The position numbers and the translations under genes were made by a program. Below, piece after piece: positions 5,055 through 6,315 of a stretch of 6,315 nt of DNA. This stretch comes from CAXXOK01 sp035399245 (GTDB lineage: Bacteria; Bacillota; Clostridia; Christensenellales; Aristaeellaceae), in assembly GCA_035399245.1 (NCBI GenBank), contig DAOPIR010000172.1:1-6315 (forward strand), read 5' to 3'. Position 1 is the first letter of the stretch, and every line of letters starts with the position of its first letter. Below the pieces are notes generated by a model. It did no database searches. It was not told the DNA's origin and was given only the letters and a program-made list of their open reading frames with translations.

Positions 5055-6315
5055 ATGGCGATGGTCTATTTATTGATCGGATTGCTTGCGTTTGCGCTGA
5101 TCGGCGTGCCGCTGGCATTCGCGATCGGCGGTACCAGCATTGCCTATATGCTGGCCGAGGCGCCTAAGCTTTTGCAGATGCTGCCGCAAAAGGTATGGAA
5201 CGGCGCATACAGTGAGCTGATGATTGCGCTGCCGCTGTTTATACTGGCCGGTGAGCTGATGAACAACGGTGGGATTACCAACCGCATTATCCGGTTCTGC
5301 CGGCAGCTGCTCAGGCCGATCAACGGCGGCATGGGCGAGATCAATGTGCTGGCGTCGATGATCTTCGGCGGCATTTCCGGCTCGTCCGTGGCTGATACGT
5401 CGGCGCTGGGATCGATCGAAATTCCGGCCATGGAGAAAGAAGGCTATCCGTCTGGAATCGCCGCGGGGCTTACCGTGGCTACCTCAACAATGGGGATGAT
5501 TATTCCGCCGTCCACACCCATGATCGTATATGCGATGATCTCGGGCGGCTCTGTCGGCGGACTGTTTCTGGCGGGCGCTATCCCGGGCCTGATGATCGGG
5601 ATTACGCAGCTGGTGCTGATCTACGCCAAAAGCGCAAGGCATGGCTGGCACCCGAAAAAAACGCCGTTTATCTGGAAAGATTTCTGGCACGATATCATTC
5701 TGGGCATTCCGGCGCTGCTGATGCCGGTCGCCATTGTGCTGTCCGTATCATTCGGCGTATGCACCGCTTCGGAAAGCGCCGGTATTGCGGTGCTGTATGC
5801 CATATTGGTCGGCTTCCTGGTGTACCGTGAGTTAACCTGGAAACAGGTATGGCATGCGCTGCAAAAAACGCTGATTGCGTCGTCAGCCGTAATGCTGATT
5901 ATCGGATTCACCTATATCTTTACCTTCATCCTAACCCTGCAGCGTGTGCCGCAGACCATCCAGATGTTCTTCCTCGGGCTCAACCTGCCGAAGTGGGCCA
6001 TCATGCTGGTGTTTGACGTGTTTATCCTGTTTATCGGCACCTTTATTGATGTCAGCCCCGCGATATTGCTGCTGACGCCTATCCTTCTGCCGGTTATGCA
6101 GAGCTATGGCGTATCGGTGCTGCAGTTTGGCGCGATGATGATCGCCGGCATGGCGATCGGGTTGGTAACGCCGCCGGTCGGCATGTGCCTGAACGCCTGC
6201 AACAAGATCAACCGTATGCCCGTGATGGATATCCTCCGAGCCGCGTCGCCGTTCATCCTGTGCAATATACTGGTGTTGATCCTTATCAGTCTGTGGGAGC
6301 CGTTTACCCTCTGGC
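5055..6315 (+). CDS. dctM: TRAP transporter large membrane subunit DctM, 3' end missing
   Basis: DctM is the membrane channel of the TRAP transporter and uses an ion gradient to import the acid held by DctP. The frame is open from ATG 5055 to the window edge, 420 full codons. Family members run about 425-430, so only a few residues are missing. Visible family segments are GGISGSSVADTSALGSIEIP (105-124), STMGMIIPPSTPMIVYA (144-160), GTFIDVSPAILLLTPILLP (328-346) and GLVTPPVGMCLNACNKI (369-385). These match the repeated hairpin and ion-binding regions of the DctM/ion-transporter fold. Most of the chain is hydrophobic, with many transmembrane helices. The start follows the dctQ stop directly, and GGGAGG (5041-5046) within the end of dctQ is 8 bases upstream, so translation is coupled. 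A second ATG at 5061 is possible but less well spaced. Confidence 0.95.
   Translation, partial: MAMVYLLIGLLAFALIGVPLAFAIGGTSIAYMLAEAPKLLQMLPQKVWNGAYSELMIALPLFILAGELMNNGGITNRIIRFCRQLLRPINGGMGEINVLASMIFGGISGSSVADTSALGSIEIPAMEKEGYPSGIAAGLTVATSTMGMIIPPSTPMIVYAMISGGSVGGLFLAGAIPGLMIGITQLVLIYAKSARHGWHPKKTPFIWKDFWHDIILGIPALLMPVAIVLSVSFGVCTASESAGIAVLYAILVGFLVYRELTWKQVWHALQKTLIASSAVMLIIGFTYIFTFILTLQRVPQTIQMFFLGLNLPKWAIMLVFDVFILFIGTFIDVSPAILLLTPILLPVMQSYGVSVLQFGAMMIAGMAIGLVTPPVGMCLNACNKINRMPVMDILRAASPFILCNILVLILISLWEPFTLW

Noticed and set aside
1..6315. CRISPR arrays, tRNA or rRNA genes, insertion sequences or phage genes
   Set aside because: No spaced direct repeats, cloverleaf, rRNA segments, terminal inverted repeats or transposase-like frames were seen in the window.

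Overview
The window holds two gene groups transcribed away from each other, with a regulator gene between them. The minus strand carries the 5' part of a nitrogen-fixation operon, in transcription order nifH (2153-1335), nifI1 (1321-998), nifI2 (985-602) and the N-terminal 194 codons of nifD (584-1, running off the window). The plus strand carries a TRAP transporter operon: dctP (3383-4420), dctQ (4533-5054) and dctM (5055 to the window end, nearly complete). A GntR/FCD-family regulator gene (3112-2411, minus strand) lies between them. It is divergent from dctPQM and upstream of nifH in the same orientation as nif.

The layout suggests an anaerobic bacterium, most likely a Firmicute of the class Clostridia. 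Two nifI genes between nifH and nifD are typical of strictly anaerobic diazotrophs (clostridia, methanogens, sulfate reducers). Archaea are unlikely because the genes have strong AGGAGG ribosome binding sites, good -35/-10 promoters, a Sec signal peptide ending in SALA and a TRAP transporter. The order or family cannot be fixed from this window.

Region by region: 1-2153 is a compact nif operon with gaps of 12-17 bases, each holding a Shine-Dalgarno. The bases 2154-2410 have no gene but hold two strong inverted repeats, which would be two tandem hairpins in the nifH leader. 2411-3112 is gntR. The AT-rich divergent control region 3113-3382 holds a good promoter in each direction and two copies of the 9-mer TGTATACAA in opposite orientation, one over the expected dctP transcription start. 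3383-6315 is the transporter, with a perfect 15-bp hairpin between dctP and dctQ.

How the genes work together: NifH feeds electrons to NifDK, and the NifI1/NifI2 pair is expected to switch the enzyme off when fixed nitrogen is plentiful. The TRAP transporter imports an organic acid, and the FCD regulator probably controls it in response to that acid or a metabolite of it. A functional link between the transporter and nitrogen fixation, such as carbon supply, is possible but rests only on adjacency. I see no new multi-gene system. The least explained parts are the structured nifH leader, the repeated operator-like sites and the dctP-dctQ hairpin.
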